Of a stretch of DNA of 64,000 nt, positions 45,996 to 54,300 are shown in pieces (positions within the stretch are counted from its first letter, which is position 1; each line of letters starts with the position of its first letter). Source of the stretch: Acidihalobacter prosperus (GTDB taxonomy: Bacteria > Pseudomonadota > Gammaproteobacteria > DSM-5130 > Acidihalobacteraceae); NCBI RefSeq assembly GCF_000754095.2, contig NZ_JQSG02000002.1, forward strand, positions 500,465 through 564,464. Direction: 5' to 3'. The translations under genes were made by a program, and so were the position numbers. Below the pieces are notes generated by a model. That model had not been told where the DNA came from. It ran no database searches and saw only the letters and a program-made list of their open reading frames with translations.

Positions 45996-46487
45996 ATGAA
46001 TAAGAAAATGTTTTTAGTAACCCCCGTGCTTGCCGCGCTGCTGGTGAGTGGATGCGCGAGCTACCGGGCGGATGAGTACCAGGGTGGACTGCAAGCCATG
46101 CAAACCCTGACAGGCGTCGTGGTGAATGATCGTGTGGTGCACATCCAGGCCCCGCGCGCCGGGGTAGGCAGCATGGCCGGAGCCGCCATCGGCGGCATCG
46201 GCGGCGCGGCTCTGGCGCACGGCTCGGGCGGCCTGGGCCAAGCCCTGGCCGGCACGGTCGGAGCCATCGCTGGCGGGATCGTCGGGCAGTCCGTGGAGAG
46301 TCAGGCGACCGGCCCGGCCCAGCAGGTGACGGTGCAGCTCGCTGGAAGCGGACGGCTTTTGACTGTCGTCGAGCAAGGGCCACTGCTTCACCCAGGCGAA
46401 GCGGTTGGCATCACCATTTCCCCCCGCGGCCGCGCGCGAGTTTTCCCAATGCCGCAGGAGAAGGCCAAGGGAGGGGCAAATGAATAA
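45996..46487 (+). CDS. glycine-zipper outer-membrane lipoprotein (SlyB-like)
   Basis: This 163-residue protein has a lipoprotein signal with lipobox LVSGC and a long glycine-zipper segment (GAAIGGIGGAALAHGSGGLGQALAGTVGAIAGGIVGQ), followed by a beta-like C-terminus. This is the 17-kDa/SlyB surface antigen type. The ATG at 45996 lies eight bases after AGGTGG. Overlap with the next gene suggests co-translation. The role in the element is unknown; it might modify the cell surface. Confidence 0.8.
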   Translation: MNKKMFLVTPVLAALLVSGCASYRADEYQGGLQAMQTLTGVVVNDRVVHIQAPRAGVGSMAGAAIGGIGGAALAHGSGGLGQALAGTVGAIAGGIVGQSVESQATGPAQQVTVQLAGSGRLLTVVEQGPLLHPGEAVGITISPRGRARVFPMPQEKAKGGANE

Positions 46488-46809
46488 AAGGACGTTGGTC
46501 TTGATCGGCGCGGGCGTCCTGGGAGGCCTGACCTTGGCTGGGGGCTGGGTTGTCTCTAGCCAGTCTTCCAAGACTATTCCCACAGTGGACATCTTCCCTC
46601 CCGCTCCCTACGTCCCGCCGCGCGGCGAGGCGGTAGTTAGACATGGAACTGTGTCCTTGGTGGGTGATCGCGCAGCTCAAATAGTCCTGGACTCCGGGAG
46701 AATAGTGGTGGCCCAAAACCCGTCTGGCATCCCCCTTAGCTCGGGAGAGAGGGTGGATGTGAAGCAGACCGGCGAGCGGTTTCGCGTTGTGGGAGGCAGC
46801 CATGGATGA
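46480..46809 (+). CDS. small membrane-anchored protein
   Basis: This 109-residue protein has an N-terminal helix (LVLIGAGVLGGLTLAGGWVV) and a C-terminal soluble domain with TVSLVGDRAAQIVLDSG and RFRVVGG. It is not recognised. It overlaps the lipoprotein gene upstream and the zinc-ribbon gene downstream, so all three are translated together. Confidence 0.65.
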   Translation: MNKRTLVLIGAGVLGGLTLAGGWVVSSQSSKTIPTVDIFPPAPYVPPRGEAVVRHGTVSLVGDRAAQIVLDSGRIVVAQNPSGIPLSSGERVDVKQTGERFRVVGGSHG

Positions 46810-47266
46810 GCGGACAAAACCCGAGATCCGTCGCGCGGCTTGCCCGCGCTGCGGGGATGATCTCAAGCGCGTGTGGTCCTCCAAAAAACAGCGGTTTTAC
46901 TGGCTTTGCCTGAATGGCGAGGATGAGTGCGGTGCGATCTATTCAGACGATGGCGGCGAGCCCAAAACGACGCAGATCACCAAGGAAGCCGTGCCGGATT
47001 TGACGTGTCCTGAGTGCGGACAAGCGTCACTGGAATATATCGAAGGCGCCAAGTTCGGCGCGTTTTTGAAATGCCCTGACTGCGAAGCGACTTTTGATCT
47101 TGCAGACCAAAGCCTGCCACCGTCTCAAGAAAACCTGGCTCCGCTCTGCCCGGATGACGAAGGCCACGGACACATGAAACGGCGCTCGGGCAGGAATGGC
47201 GCCTTTTGGGGCTGCCGCCGCTTCCCTGAGTGCCGTGGCACGCGGCAGATAGAGGATGAGGGCTGA
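46802..47266 (+). CDS. topoisomerase-type zinc-ribbon protein
   Basis: This 154-residue protein contains three zinc-ribbon-like units of the kind found at the C-terminus of topoisomerase I: CPRCGDDL...CG, CPECGQAS...CPDCEATF, and LCPDDEGHG...GAFWGCRRFPECRG. There is no catalytic topoisomerase domain. It may bind single-stranded DNA, for example during transfer or replication. It overlaps its neighbours on both sides. Confidence 0.75.
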   Translation: MDERTKPEIRRAACPRCGDDLKRVWSSKKQRFYWLCLNGEDECGAIYSDDGGEPKTTQITKEAVPDLTCPECGQASLEYIEGAKFGAFLKCPDCEATFDLADQSLPPSQENLAPLCPDDEGHGHMKRRSGRNGAFWGCRRFPECRGTRQIEDEG

Positions 47267-47601
47267 TGGGACGCATCACCGAAACCGATTCGGCCGGCCA
47301 AGTCGCCCTGCGCTGGTCCATCCGCGCGACGGCGGCGGTCGCCATGACCATCTATTGCCTGCATTGGGTAATGGATGATCGTGAATGGCGGGGCCTGATG
47401 ACGTGGCTGCACGAGGGCGGCCGCTTCCCCGCATGGGCGATCTTTTCGCCCTGGGTGGCGGGGGTGCTGATGGTGACAGGCGCATGGCTTTTTGTGTGGG
47501 CATGGCGGATGCCAAGCAGAAAACGCTCGCAGAAAACCGAACGCGGCGCACGCGCCGCGACGGCGGAACAGTTGAGAAAAATGACGGAGAAAGTGAAATG
47601 A
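47266..47601 (+). CDS. two-helix membrane protein with a TraD-linker-like end
   Basis: This 111-residue protein has two membrane helices (ALRWSIRATAAVAMTIY and WVAGVLMVTGAWLFVWAW). Its C-terminal tail RGARAATAEQLRKMTEK is shared with the next protein and resembles the linker that follows the membrane region in TraD/TrwB coupling proteins. It is probably a membrane partner of the coupling ATPase. ATG overlaps the upstream stop. Confidence 0.65.
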   Translation: MGRITETDSAGQVALRWSIRATAAVAMTIYCLHWVMDDREWRGLMTWLHEGGRFPAWAIFSPWVAGVLMVTGAWLFVWAWRMPSRKRSQKTERGARAATAEQLRKMTEKVK

Positions 47602-48041
47602 CCAAGGAAATTTTTCGATTGGTTTTGAGAGGTGGCGCTGCCTTTTTTGCTGGTGCGGTCACGGCCGCCGGCGTCGGCGGTTGGGTTTTTGTGGGCGCGG
47701 GGCTTCTGGCCCTCGCGAATCGCGCGATCTGGCGGCAAACGGCGAATTTTGCGGACAGTCTCAGATGGGCGATCCGCGCGCCATTGATCGCCTGGGATGT
47801 GCTGGTCTCGATAGGCGCAGTCCAGAATCTGATCGCCCACCCTCCTACCCTGGGTGGGCTGGGAACTGATGCTCTCTCGATTATTTATGGATTGATCCTG
47901 CTCTCGCCTTTGGTCGCTTTCTTTTACCGCCACCGCATCGCCAAGGCGCTCGGCATCGGTCGCGCTGAGGAGGAACACAAGCGCGGCAGCAAGGCCGCTA
48001 CGGCCGAAGATCTGGCGGCGATGACTCGGGAGCAAGACTGA
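47598..48041 (+). CDS. membrane protein, likely membrane anchor of the coupling ATPase
   Basis: This 147-residue protein has about three hydrophobic segments (RLVLRGGAAFFAGAVTAAG, IAWDVLVSIGAVQNLI, IIYGLILLSPLVAFFY). It ends RGSKAATAEDLAAMTREQD, just where a one-piece TraD would continue into its ATPase. The stop is one base before the ATPase start. The arrangement is as if a coupling protein gene were cut in two. Known: T4CPs keep membrane and ATPase in one chain. Inferred: the two products reassemble. Confidence 0.7.
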   Translation: MTKEIFRLVLRGGAAFFAGAVTAAGVGGWVFVGAGLLALANRAIWRQTANFADSLRWAIRAPLIAWDVLVSIGAVQNLIAHPPTLGGLGTDALSIIYGLILLSPLVAFFYRHRIAKALGIGRAEEEHKRGSKAATAEDLAAMTREQD

Positions 48042-48042
48042 A

Positions 48043-49806
48043 ATGTGGCCCTGGCAGAAACCTCAGAAACCCCGCCCGCGCAGCGACCGAATCCAGATCG
48101 GCGGCGTGCCCGTGCCGCCGAGTTTGGAGCCGCTGCACTTCCTGATCGCAGGCAGCACAGGTACGGGCAAAAGCCAGGCGATCAGCGCGAATCTAGACGT
48201 AATTCGTGAGCGCGGCGACCGCGTGATCATGGCTGACCCCGGCGGGCAATATATGAGCCGGTGGTGGCGCGAAGGCGACACCATCCTTGCGCCGCTGGAC
48301 CAGCGGTCGGTGCCGTGGTCGCCTTTCTCGGAAATGCGCGGTCAGGAAGACGCGGACAGAGTGGCGAAGTCGATCATTCCCGATATTGAAACAAGCGGCG
48401 ACGCAGCAGAGTGGCAGAAATACTCGCAAGGCCTTGTGGCCGCAATTTTGGAAAGGCTGTGGGAGTCTGGTGGCGCGGCAAATGAGAAATTTGTGCGTCT
48501 TTTGACCGTCGCCAAAAGCGATGAAATCGAAGCGATAGTCCAGGGGCTCCCTGCTCAAACGCTTTTCGATACCGGCGCCGCAAAAATGTTGTCGGCGGTG
48601 CGCGGCATCATCGGATCGGCTCTCCCCGCGTACAGGTTTTTACCGCCGGATGCGGGCGCGGATGCGTGGTCGATTCGGCGATGGATAGAAGGCGGCTCGG
48701 GTTGGCTGTGGCTGCCCTATAAGGACAGCCAACGCGCGGCCATGGCACCGCTGATAAGCGCATGGCTCGGCGAAGCGGTGTCGGCCATCCTCGATCTGGA
48801 ACCTAGCCGTGAACGGCGAATCTGGCTGGTGCTGGATGAGGTCGCGCTTTTGGGCAAAGTGCAGGCGCTGTCCGACGCACTGACCAACGGGCGGAAATAT
48901 GGCCTGCGCGCCATTTTGGGCCTGCAATCTGTCGCGCAACTTCGACAAGTCTATGGCCGTGAGGGCGCGACCGTCCTGCTGTCGTGCCTATCCAGTCAAG
49001 TGATTTTAAGGTCGCCTGATCCCGAGACGGCCGACACGATGAGTAGGGCGCTCGGCGAGCACCAGATCAGTCGCGAGCACAGCAGCCATGGGCCAAGTGG
49101 GTCGAGCACATCAGAGCATGTGGTGATCGAGCGCGCCGTGCTGCCGAGTGAACTGCAATGCCTGCCGGATCGGGTGGGATATTTGAAACTGGCGGGTGAT
49201 TATCCACTGGCAAAAGTGTCGATTGGTATCACTCACAAAGAGCCTGCGGTGCCCTCATTCATCCCCCGTGCCGCAGCGCAGAAAGCGCCGCCGCCGGTGG
49301 TGAAGGAAGTGCAGCAGGAGAGCACTGCGCCCGACGAAAAGATCGTCGCGCCGGGGCTGTCACTCGAACTCATCCCCGCAACATGCGCGGGCGAAAACCT
49401 GAGACATATCCTCACTGCTGATCAGTGGCAGCGCCTCCAAAAGCGCACGGCTGCCGAAGCTGGCGGCGTGTGCGAAATCTGCGGAGGTGTGGGCGACAAA
49501 TGGCCGGTGGAAACGCATGAGGTGTGGAGCTATGACGATCAAGCCAAGGTGCAAAAACTAGAACGACTGCAAGCCCTTTGCCCTTCCTGCCATCAGGCAA
49601 AACACCTTGGCCATGCCGCGCAGAAAGGGCAAGAGCAGGAAGCGATGAAGCGACTGGCTGAACTGAATCAGTGGGACGCTGAAACCGCACGAAAGTACAT
49701 CGATCAGGAAATGAAGATTTGCCGCGAAAGATCGCGGCATAAGTGGACTCAGGATCTCCAAATCCTCGAGTCGAAGTACGACCTGAAAATCCCGAAAGGA
49801 GAATGA
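48043..49806 (+). CDS. type IV coupling ATPase fused to an HNH nuclease domain
   Basis: This 587-residue protein has no membrane helix. Residues 18-400 are a TraD/TrwB-type ATPase: IQIGGVPVPPSLEPLHFL, Walker A AGSTGTGKS (36-44), VIMADPGGQYMSRWW, Walker B WLVLDE (261-266), and LGLQSVAQLRQVYG. After a Pro/Gln linker (410-445), residues 455-570 form an HNH-type domain with Cys477/Cys480, VETHEVW (His492), and CPSCHQAKH (Cys513, Cys516, His517, His521). The central Asn of HNH is replaced by a Gln in LERLQALC, so activity is uncertain. Frame is continuous. It would pump relaxase-bound DNA to a channel. Confidence 0.85.
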   Translation: MWPWQKPQKPRPRSDRIQIGGVPVPPSLEPLHFLIAGSTGTGKSQAISANLDVIRERGDRVIMADPGGQYMSRWWREGDTILAPLDQRSVPWSPFSEMRGQEDADRVAKSIIPDIETSGDAAEWQKYSQGLVAAILERLWESGGAANEKFVRLLTVAKSDEIEAIVQGLPAQTLFDTGAAKMLSAVRGIIGSALPAYRFLPPDAGADAWSIRRWIEGGSGWLWLPYKDSQRAAMAPLISAWLGEAVSAILDLEPSRERRIWLVLDEVALLGKVQALSDALTNGRKYGLRAILGLQSVAQLRQVYGREGATVLLSCLSSQVILRSPDPETADTMSRALGEHQISREHSSHGPSGSSTSEHVVIERAVLPSELQCLPDRVGYLKLAGDYPLAKVSIGITHKEPAVPSFIPRAAAQKAPPPVVKEVQQESTAPDEKIVAPGLSLELIPATCAGENLRHILTADQWQRLQKRTAAEAGGVCEICGGVGDKWPVETHEVWSYDDQAKVQKLERLQALCPSCHQAKHLGHAAQKGQEQEAMKRLAELNQWDAETARKYIDQEMKICRERSRHKWTQDLQILESKYDLKIPKGE

Positions 49807-49808
49807 AG

Positions 49809-50249
49809 ATGACTGAATGGAACGACGGAAACACACCCACCGGCGATGAAAATCTTTGGTATCTACTGACCCAGGTGCCGCCGGAAGATCGCGAAGATTG
49901 GGACCCCAAGATCAGAATGAGCGTCGAGGGTCTTGAGGCGCAGATGGCAAAACAGGCGGCGGCGGACGCTGACAACGAACGGCCCGCACCCGCGAATGTG
50001 ATCGCGGCTCGGGAGCTAATGGCGGGTGTGGAACTTGATTTCTTTTACGTCACGAAGCTGCTGGAAAAAGTGCTCGCCCGGTGCGTCGATCATGCGACAG
50101 CGATCGACGGATTTTGGACCAAGGAGCGCGCGCAGGAATGTCTCGGACCGGTGATTCGTGATGCGGACATTGAGGCCGAAATTCGGGAAGTTTTCCGCGG
50201 TCTCGTGCTTCAAATCCTGTTCGTGATCAACCATGAACCGCAGCACTGA
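49809..50249 (+). CDS. hypothetical protein of the transfer region
   Basis: This 146-residue acidic protein is not recognised. It starts MTEWNDGNTPTGDENLWYLL and has helical segments (EGLEAQMAKQAAADADNE; VELDFFYVTKLLEKVLARC). AAAGGAG is seven bases before the ATG at 49809; the ATG at 49803 is too close. It overlaps or abuts the coupling-protein stop. Confidence 0.6.
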   Translation: MTEWNDGNTPTGDENLWYLLTQVPPEDREDWDPKIRMSVEGLEAQMAKQAAADADNERPAPANVIAARELMAGVELDFFYVTKLLEKVLARCVDHATAIDGFWTKERAQECLGPVIRDADIEAEIREVFRGLVLQILFVINHEPQH

Positions 50250-50456
50250 AACTCAAACCAAAACCCCGGAATTCGGGTCGGAAAACCCGGCCGCTGGCGC
50301 GGCCGAGTTTTCCTCACACCCCTGCACCTTCCGTGCAAACACCGCAACCCGCAAAGCCAGTACTGGCGCGGCTTGCGGCTGTTAACACCCTGAAAACAGG
50401 TGCAGGGCTAAATCCATCTAAGCCATTGAATTGACAGCAAAATAGGTGTTAACACG
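50250..50456. other. candidate oriT and operator region
   Basis: No gene. Contents: a long inverted repeat at 50280-50313 (15-bp arms, one mismatch), a TGCAC-CTTCC-GTGCA hairpin near 50323-50337, a palindrome GCCAGTACTGGC inside CCGCAA...TTGCGG (about 50343-50378), and two TGTTAACAC sites, one near 50380 and one just before the next start. It directly precedes the relaxosome and relaxase genes. Confidence 0.55.
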
Positions 50457-50759
50457 ATGAACGCAAAGACGATGAGCAAATCCGAACGACTGCTGATGCA
50501 AATCGAATCGCTGAAAAAGGCCGCGAAGGAAGCGGAGAAACGCGAGCGCGAACAGCGGAAACAGGCGATTGCCAGGGCGGCCGTTAAGGCCGGAATCGAC
50601 AAGCTGGACATCCCGTATTCTGAACTTGAGGCCGCGTTCCGCGAACTTGTCCAGAAACTGGAATCCGCTTGCGTAATTCAGGAACCGGGAGAAGATCGTG
50701 GCGAAGAAACAAGCGAGGAAGTCGAAGATGAAAACCAAGACGATTTCAGTGCGACTTAG
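50457..50759 (+). CDS. relaxosome accessory protein (TraC/MobC-like)
   Basis: This 100-residue protein has an N-terminal coiled-coil region (MSKSERLLMQIESLKKAAKEAEK...) and IARAAVKAGIDKLDIPYSELEAAFREL, which resembles the TraC/MobC-type accessory proteins. The C-terminus is very acidic. The start follows a TGTTAACAC site, a likely autoregulatory operator. It overlaps the next gene by 62 bases. Confidence 0.6.
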   Translation: MNAKTMSKSERLLMQIESLKKAAKEAEKREREQRKQAIARAAVKAGIDKLDIPYSELEAAFRELVQKLESACVIQEPGEDRGEETSEEVEDENQDDFSAT

Positions 50760-50964
50760 CCCAGGCATGGAAATGGCGCTGCGCAAATTCCCCGGCAAAA
50801 CGGACTCGGATCGCGTGCACGCCGCGCTCGTCCAGGGCGCGCTGGCGGATGAAATTCTCGACGGCGTAGCGCGCGAGATTCATTCACTGCGACCAGTGAT
50901 CACGGATGAGGTGCGCAGGGCAATGGCAGACGTTCTAGGCGGCAAGGATTTGAGCGATGACTAG
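50698..50964 (+). CDS. ribbon-helix-helix relaxosome protein
   Basis: This 88-residue protein begins at GTG 50698 with GGGAG seven bases upstream. The RHH strand and helices are TKTISVRLSPGMEMALRKFPGKTDSDRVHAALVQG. It would bind oriT and bend DNA for the relaxase. The following gene is a paralogue in its N-terminal part. Confidence 0.65.
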   Translation: MAKKQARKSKMKTKTISVRLSPGMEMALRKFPGKTDSDRVHAALVQGALADEILDGVAREIHSLRPVITDEVRRAMADVLGGKDLSDD

Positions 50965-51373
50965 CAAAATGGTGGGTGTGCGCCTTGACGCCAGCGGCCT
51001 CGCCGCTCTGCAAAAATTCCCAGGCGAAACCGACTCGGAAAAACTCCGTGCAGCCGTGATGCGCGGCACGATTATCGACGAATGGCGGCGCACTCAGGAG
51101 GCCTTGCTGGAAGCCCATCGAAAGGGGCTGGCGATGATGATCAAGGAAGCGATGAAGGATACGGCGGAGGCCGTCGCAGACATGGAGCGCGAGATCATGT
51201 CCGCCCTCCGAGACCTGCCGACCCCGGATGAAAAAGTCGCCAAGAAGATCGCCGGCAGCCTGTCCCGCGTGATCGCCCACGGCATCATGCCGCAGGTCGA
51301 CATGGGCCGGAAAGAGCCGCTGAGAAAAGAGATTGCGGCCCTTGCCCATGCATCGGGAGAACTCGACGAATGA
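50957..51373 (+). CDS. second ribbon-helix-helix protein with a helical C-terminal extension
   Basis: This 138-residue protein starts SKMVGVRLDASGLAALQKFPGETDSEKLRAAVMRG, matching its neighbour. A long helical region follows (MMIKEAMKDTAEAVADMEREIMSALRDL) that could dimerise or bind the relaxase. It overlaps the relaxase start by four bases. Confidence 0.65.
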   Translation: MTSKMVGVRLDASGLAALQKFPGETDSEKLRAAVMRGTIIDEWRRTQEALLEAHRKGLAMMIKEAMKDTAEAVADMEREIMSALRDLPTPDEKVAKKIAGSLSRVIAHGIMPQVDMGRKEPLRKEIAALAHASGELDE

Positions 51374-54300
51374 TGAGCGTTTCGGCCCGCAACGCGGGCA
51401 CGGCCAAATCGTACTACGCCCACCTACAGACCGACGCGCACCGCGCCGGCGGCGAGGCCGAGCGCGAAGATTACTATTCCAAAGACGCGGCCGGCGAATG
51501 GTTCGGCGAGGGCGCGGAAGCGATGGGCCTGACCGGCGCTGTAGCGGTTGCTGACTTCCACGCGCTGGCGGATGGATACCACCCAGAAACAGGTGAAGCA
51601 CTCGTGCAAAACGCGGGTGAGCGCGACAGGGTCGCGCTGTACGACTGCACGTTTTCCGCACCAAAAAGCGTGAGCAATGTCTGGGCCGTCGGCGACGAAG
51701 AAACGCGCGCCACCGTCGAGCGTGCGCACGATGAAGCTGTGCGCCAAACGCTCGCAGAAATGCAAGAGCGCTTCATCAGCACCCGACGCGGCCAGGGCGG
51801 CTCGGAATTTGAAAAAGTCGGCATGGTCGCAGCCATGTGGCGGCATGGTACGTCGAGAGAACTGGACGAAGATCTGCACACCCACGCAACGATCATGAAC
51901 GTCGCGGCGCGAGCCGATGGCACATGGGGAACCCTGGACGGCCGCAGTCTCTACGAGCATCAAAAGATCATGGGTGCGGCGTACAGAATTCATCTCGATG
52001 AGAAGCTGCGAGAAGCCGGTTTTGCCACCGAACGCGATGGGGAGAGTTTCCGGATCTCGGACGTTCCGCAGTCGCTCGAAAAAGCATCAAGCACCCGACG
52101 CGAACAGATCCTCGAAGCCATGGCCGAGCGCGGCGTTTCAGGCGCAAAGGCCGCACAGGCGGCGGCGCTGGATACTCGAAAGGCGAAAGACCACAACCAA
52201 GATATTGACCAACTCCGCGAACGCTGGAAAGCACGAGCCGCCGAGCACGGCTTTGATGCAGATAAAGCGCGTGGCGCGGGCGAACCGATCCCCCCAGCAG
52301 AGCGTCGGGCATCGGTGGAATTCGTGCAAGAAATCGTGACGCAGAACAAAGCCGTTTTCACTGAAAAGGATCTCGAATACGCCGCACTGGTCGCCGCCCA
52401 AGGCATGGGCCGTGGTAGAGAAGATGCGCGAGAGCTTTTTCACGACACGCTGGCTGAATGCGTGATCCTCCGCGCGCCTGACGGAACGACGCGCTACAGC
52501 ACCCCCGAACTGGTCCAGAAAGAGCGCGAAACGATGGAAACCGCGCAAGCCGGGCGCTTCAAAACAGACTGGACGCTGACCCCGGAGACCGTCGCCCAGG
52601 CGCGGGCGAAAGCCGAAGCGGCAGCAGGGCACGCACTGAGCGACGAGCAGGCAAAGGCGCTCGAATATCTCACCACCGGGCGGGGCCAAATACAGATCCT
52701 CGTGGGCGACGCAGGAACCGGCAAGAGCACCACCATGAACGCCGTGCGTCAGGCATATGAGGATGCGGGCTACACAGTGATCGGCGTCGCGCCGCAGGGA
52801 AAGCAGGCGGCGGATCTAGGTCAATCGGCGGGCATGGAAAGCAAGACCATTCATCGACTGCTGAGCGAAATCGAGCGCGGCAAAACCCGGCTCGACGAGC
52901 GCACCGTGATCGTCGCGGATGAGATGGGCAAAACCGATTCGCGACTCATGCACGACCTCACCCAAGCAGCCGACCAGTCCGGCGCGAAGGTGATCATGCT
53001 GGGCGATCACAAGCAAATGCAGCCAGTCGGGCCGGGCGCGGTTTTTCGCCATCTGGCAGATGCTGAGAAAGGCGTCGGCCATGTCCGGCTGGAAGAAATC
53101 CACCGCCAGCGCGACGCAGGCGACCGTGAGGCAGTGCGCAGCATGAGCAAGGGTGAGAGTGCGCAGGCGCTGTTGCATTTCATCGACAAGGGCCAGGTCA
53201 GCATCGAGAAAAACCACCGCGCGGCCGTCAAGGAGATCGCGCGGAAGTGGGTGGATGCGGCGCAGGAGGTCGGCAAAGAAAAAACGCTTGCTCTGGCATC
53301 GACGAACCAGAGAGTAAGCGACATAAACCAGGCCGTCAGAGCGGCGCTTAAGAATGGCGGCGAACTGCAAAACGGGCAGACGTTTGAAGCCGTCCGTGAG
53401 CTTGGCTTAGATCCAGAAACCAAGCAAATGCGCACGAGTACCGAGCGCACGGAGTATGCCCCCGGCGACCGTGCGCTGTATGCAGGCACGAACGACTACG
53501 CGTCGGACCTCCGACGCGGCGATCTCGGAACCGTGGTCGGCGTGGACGAAAGAGGCGTAGCGGTAAAACTGGATCGGGACGAGAGCGTGAAGCTGATCGA
53601 CCCCGAGAAACAGGATCTGCGCCACGGCTATGCCATCACCGCTGACCGCTCGCAGGGCGCGACGGTGGAGCGCGTCGTGGCCTACGCCACCAGCGATTCC
53701 ATCCACCGCGAAATGAGCTACGTCATGGCCTCGCGCGCAAAGGAAAGCACTGAGTGGGTGACCACCGAAGCGCAAACAAAGAAGATCGAGGACAAGACCC
53801 CGCCGACAGAGCGGATGCTGTCCTGGGCGGACGATCTCGCCGCCCGTGGTGAAGCGCCGGCGCTGACTGACGAGCAACGCGCCAGCTTCGCCGCCGTGCG
53901 CGATCACCTTGACCGATACGCGGACTATCAGATAGGCCGCGAGGGTGGCTCGCAGACCGGCCTTGCCGACGAGAAGCTTGAGCGCTTTAGGGACGTGGTG
54001 GAGGCCATGAGCGTGAGCAGGCAGAAGGAATCCACTCTGGATTATGAAGCCCCGGCCATCGACCGTGACCGCGAGCGAAACGATCAAATGCCGGAGCGCG
54101 AACACGGTAATGATCGTGAGCGCGCCACGGAGCGCGACCGCGACGAAGCGCACGAACGGCATCAGCCGACCGGCTGGGACGAGAAAGCGATCAATGCCGC
54201 CGCCGAGATCGAGGCGCGGCAGGCGGACAAGGCCTCAGAGCGTATGGCGGTCGAGTGTCTTAAGGACTACCAAGCAGCGGCCGACCTGCACAGGCAGGGG

